Shown here piece by piece: positions 6,231-7,758 of a stretch of DNA of 7,758 bases (its first letter is position 1; each line of letters starts with the position of its first letter). The DNA is from HGM13006 sp963650135 (GTDB lineage Bacteria > Bacillota > Clostridia > Oscillospirales > Oscillospiraceae). Location of the stretch: NCBI GenBank assembly GCA_963650135.1, contig CAVJLG010000108.1, forward strand, positions 1 to 7,758, in the 5' to 3' direction. A program made the position numbers and the translations under genes. The notes below the pieces were generated by a model that was given only the letters and a program-made list of their open reading frames with translations, had not been told where the DNA came from and did not search any database.

Positions 6231-7271
6231 TTACGCCTCCATGATCTCAACCGCAGCAGGGGATGGAATTGCAACGCCAGAGCACCGTAAATGCAGTGTT
6301 CCGCCCTCGTAATCAATCTCGTGAATACAAATCTCATCAGAAAACTGGAGTGCCGACAGGACAAACCGCCCATCCGGACTGATTTGAATATCCCGGGGCG
6401 TCTGACCGGGCGTTTTTACAAAGTCCGTTACCTCCAGGGTTCCGTCCTCCTGCACACGCAGCACGCAAAGGGTATCTGCACCGCGGGTCGCCGCAATCAC
6501 CAGCTTGCCATTGGGCGTTATGCGAAGCTCTGAACCGCCGCACAGTCCCACATGTCCCGGCTTAATCACCGGAACGATCTGGAGCCGCTCGATGGAACCG
6601 TCGTCGTTCATGCGAAGGGTATGGATCTCTGCGGGCATCTGCATAAAGCCGTACACCATTTTTCCGTCTTTCGACGTTACAAAATGCCTTGGGCCCAGCC
6701 GTTCGCCAAAGAAAAAGCTGTTTACTTCCTTTCCGGTTTCCCGGTCATAGACCAGATACATGCAGGGACCAACTGCAATTGCGCCAATTTTGGTTTCATC
6801 CGCCAATGTGCGCACACAATGCATGCCCGTCATGGGGCCATCCAAGCCCCGCTTTTCCTCCACCAATAGCCGCATGGATTGAAGGCTGCCGTCCTGGTTA
6901 ATGGGAATCATGGAAAGGGTCTGCCCAAAGAAATTTGCAACATAAAGCTCATCGTCGTTTTGGGAAATATCCATGCAGCAGGGCCGCTGACCCCCGGTAA
7001 TGGTTCCGCCCAGATAGCGAAGGGTTCCGTTGGTGCCAATCTCATATGCCATTGCACCGCCGCTGGCTTTTCCTTCAAAGGTCATGCCCTCGCTTGCAGC
7101 ATAGAGATACTTTTTGCTGTGGGACAGTGCCAAAGCGCCGGTATTATATGCCTCCTGTGTGGAAATCACCTTTGCCTGAAGGGAATCTCCATCGATCTGT
7201 ACGGTATAAATTCCTTGGCTGCCACGGACAGAATTTGTACCGATAAATGCAATATAGTCTTTCTTTTGCAT
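6231..7271 (-). CDS. Lactonase-family seven-bladed beta-propeller protein
   Basis: This 346-residue protein, cytosolic since no signal peptide is seen, matches the lactonase (6-phosphogluconolactonase, Pgl-type) propeller family. Recurrent blade motifs include FIGTNSVRGSQGIYTVQID, LALSHSKKYLYAASEG, ELYVANFFGQTLSMIPINQDGSL, GPRHFVTSKDGKMVYGF (R195, H196), LRITPNGKLVIAA and PRDIQISPDGRFVLSALQFSD. Family members hydrolyse sugar lactones or cyclic muconolactones. Length is normal for the family. The block after MHCVRTLADE (150-159) has AVGPCMYLVYD where relatives usually have a DLG-x-D type motif, so the substrate may differ or activity may be altered. The ribosome site GAGGT (7281-7277) lies five bases from ATG. 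It is the first gene of the minus-strand unit, and the NTF2-like gene starts two bases later. An oxidised sugar or other lactone made by a dehydrogenase is a reasonable but unproven substrate. Confidence 0.82.
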   Translation of the reverse strand: MQKKDYIAFIGTNSVRGSQGIYTVQIDGDSLQAKVISTQEAYNTGALALSHSKKYLYAASEGMTFEGKASGGAMAYEIGTNGTLRYLGGTITGGQRPCCMDISQNDDELYVANFFGQTLSMIPINQDGSLQSMRLLVEEKRGLDGPMTGMHCVRTLADETKIGAIAVGPCMYLVYDRETGKEVNSFFFGERLGPRHFVTSKDGKMVYGFMQMPAEIHTLRMNDDGSIERLQIVPVIKPGHVGLCGGSELRITPNGKLVIAATRGADTLCVLRVQEDGTLEVTDFVKTPGQTPRDIQISPDGRFVLSALQFSDEICIHEIDYEGGTLHLRCSGVAIPSPAAVEIMEA

Positions 7272-7309
7272 GATCTACCTCGATTCATCCGCTTTTGTTT
7301 CTTCTTCTT

Positions 7310-7323
7310 TGCAATCGATTGCA
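7310..7323. promoter_or_regulatory. LacI-family-type operator, perfect palindrome
   Basis: TGCAATCGATTGCA is a perfect 14-base palindrome that fits the general LacI/GalR-family operator form TGNAANCGNTTNCA at every fixed position. It fits the CcpA cre consensus less well, so a dedicated repressor is more likely. It sits 39 bases upstream of the lactonase start, in the presumed leader, where a bound repressor would block RNA polymerase. Confidence 0.6.
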
Positions 7324-7373
7324 TATTTGTTGTTTCTAGGATATCAAATATTTTATACTATTTCAACGGCTAC

Positions 7374-7379
7374 ATTATA
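7374..7379 (-). promoter_or_regulatory. Possible -10 element of the lactonase operon
   Basis: On the minus strand this reads TATAAT, preceded by T-rich sequence. No good -35 is found 16-18 bases upstream (AATAAA at 17). Other candidates in this AT-rich leader, such as TTGTAT with TAGTAT 16 bases on (7382-7355), are about as plausible. The transcript would begin near 7367, with the palindrome at 7310-7323 inside its leader. Confidence 0.3.
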
Positions 7380-7450
7380 CAAAAAATCCCTAAGTTTTTA
7401 TTATATATGTCATAATTTAAGTGTATTTTATTACAGTATCGCAACGTTTT

Positions 7451-7464
7451 CGCAATCGATTTCA
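7451..7464. promoter_or_regulatory. Second LacI-type site, one mismatch to the general form
   Basis: CGCAATCGATTTCA shares the exact 10-mer GCAATCGATT with the palindrome at 7310-7323 and departs from TGNAANCGNTTNCA only at its first base. Its centre is 141 bases from the first site. Confidence 0.45.
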
Positions 7465-7472
7465 TTCCATTT

Positions 7473-7484
7473 TGCAATATTGCA
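7473..7484. promoter_or_regulatory. Third related palindrome TGCAATATTGCA
   Basis: This perfect 12-base palindrome has the same half-site TGCAAT as the first site but lacks the central CG. Its centre is 21 bases, two helical turns, from the second site, so proteins bound to both would lie on the same DNA face. Confidence 0.4.
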
Positions 7485-7558
7485 CTCAAAATAGGTCAAA
7501 GACGCAAAAAACGCACGGCATTTGCCACGGTGTAATAAGGCAGTATTTTAGGAATTAT

Positions 7559-7590
7559 GGTGTAATCCCGAATAGGGGTTACACCTTTTT
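7559..7590 (+). terminator. Terminator-like hairpin with no plus-strand gene
   Basis: GGTGTAATCCC (7559-7569) pairs with GGGGTTACACC (7575-7585), 11 bp with one wobble and a five-base loop, followed by TTTTT. By the T run it works on the plus strand, yet no plus-strand gene precedes it. On the minus strand it lies just beyond the recombinase stop codon without a good T run, so it may be a transcription barrier or the marker of an element end. Confidence 0.5.
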
Positions 7591-7596
7591 CTTTAT

Positions 7597-7758
7597 TTAA
7601 GCGGATTTTTCCGCATTTTTCTGCTTCAATCTTTCCATAGTTTCAAAAAGCTGTTGCTCAGTTGGAATATCGAATAATCCTACTGCCGTAAAGTAGATAT
7701 CCACTTTAACATGCCCATGAGAATGCTTCTTCTCGTTGTTGTGAATCTCGATACGCTC
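7597..7758 (-). CDS. C-terminal end of a putative large serine recombinase (partial)
   Basis: An open frame enters from the window edge on the minus strand and runs 53 codons to a TAA at 7599-7597. It reads ERIEIHNNEKK, then VKVDIYFTAVGLFDIPTEQQ, and ends KQKNAEKSA. The pattern of a basic strand, H-x-K-V-D-I-Y-F and a short helical tail resembles the extreme C-terminus of large serine recombinases (DUF4368-like) of clostridial mobile elements. The catalytic and zinc-ribbon parts would lie beyond the window, so whether this gene is intact is unknown. It differs from the C-terminus of the chimeric ORF at 65-1141, so the two are not copies of the same gene. The family call rests on a short remembered pattern. 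Confidence 0.5.
   Translation of the reverse strand, partial: ERIEIHNNEKKHSHGHVKVDIYFTAVGLFDIPTEQQLFETMERLKQKNAEKSA

Larger units (their letters stand above)
7272..7596. other. 325-bp AT-rich intergenic/leader region
   Basis: No gene is supported here. It contains the control region of the lactonase operon (three related palindromes and possible promoter elements) and, from about 7525, a repeated GGTGTAAT and a terminator-like hairpin next to the recombinase remnant. Confidence 0.7.

Noticed and set aside
5536..6312. Plus-strand ORF (258 codons) opposite the NTF2-like gene
   Set aside because: It is antisense to a well-supported operon gene, crosses a gene boundary and shows no domain.

Overview
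The window looks like a gut-type Firmicute, probably an Oscillospirales or Lachnospirales clostridium. I infer this from strong AGGAGG-like ribosome sites, a clostridial conjugative-element VirB4 N-terminus, an LplA/LipO-like lipoprotein with a Ser/Thr/Ala/Glu-rich linker, intrinsic terminators after most units, and a middling GC content. Species cannot be fixed from the sequence alone.

Layout. (1) 1-1190: a plus-strand chimeric ORF. Its first ~119 residues read as the start of a conjugation ATPase of the VirB4/CD1110 type, fused in frame to the back half (recombinase domain and zinc ribbon) of a large serine recombinase. (2) 1247-2453: a promoter, a perfect palindrome overlapping the expected transcription start, an AbiEii-like (DUF6036-type) nucleotidyltransferase gene, an overlapping gene with a C-terminal helix-turn-helix-like region, and a terminator. 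This looks like a self-regulated toxin-antitoxin or defence pair. (3) 2375-2817: a hairpin-rich intergenic stretch with two near-identical 24-nt repeats, each directly followed by a terminator. (4) 2818-3579: a plus-strand short-chain dehydrogenase/reductase (SDR). (5) A 15-bp bidirectional terminator. (6) 7271-3687, minus strand: a three-gene unit coding for a beta-propeller lactonase-family protein, a SnoaL/NTF2-like protein with a long C-terminal extension, and a solute-binding lipoprotein. Upstream lies an AT-rich leader with a perfect LacI-type palindrome and two related palindromes. (7) 7597-7758: the C-terminal end of what reads as another serine recombinase, minus strand, cut by the window edge.

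How it may work together: the lipoprotein would capture a small molecule outside the cell. The SDR (redox), the NTF2-like protein (possible dehydratase, isomerase or cyclase) and the lactonase-like protein (lactone opening) would then process it, under a LacI-type repressor encoded elsewhere. The substrate is unknown and no permease genes are present. Recombinase remnants at both ends suggest that this catabolic cassette and the toxin-antitoxin-like pair sit in a mobile-element-derived island.
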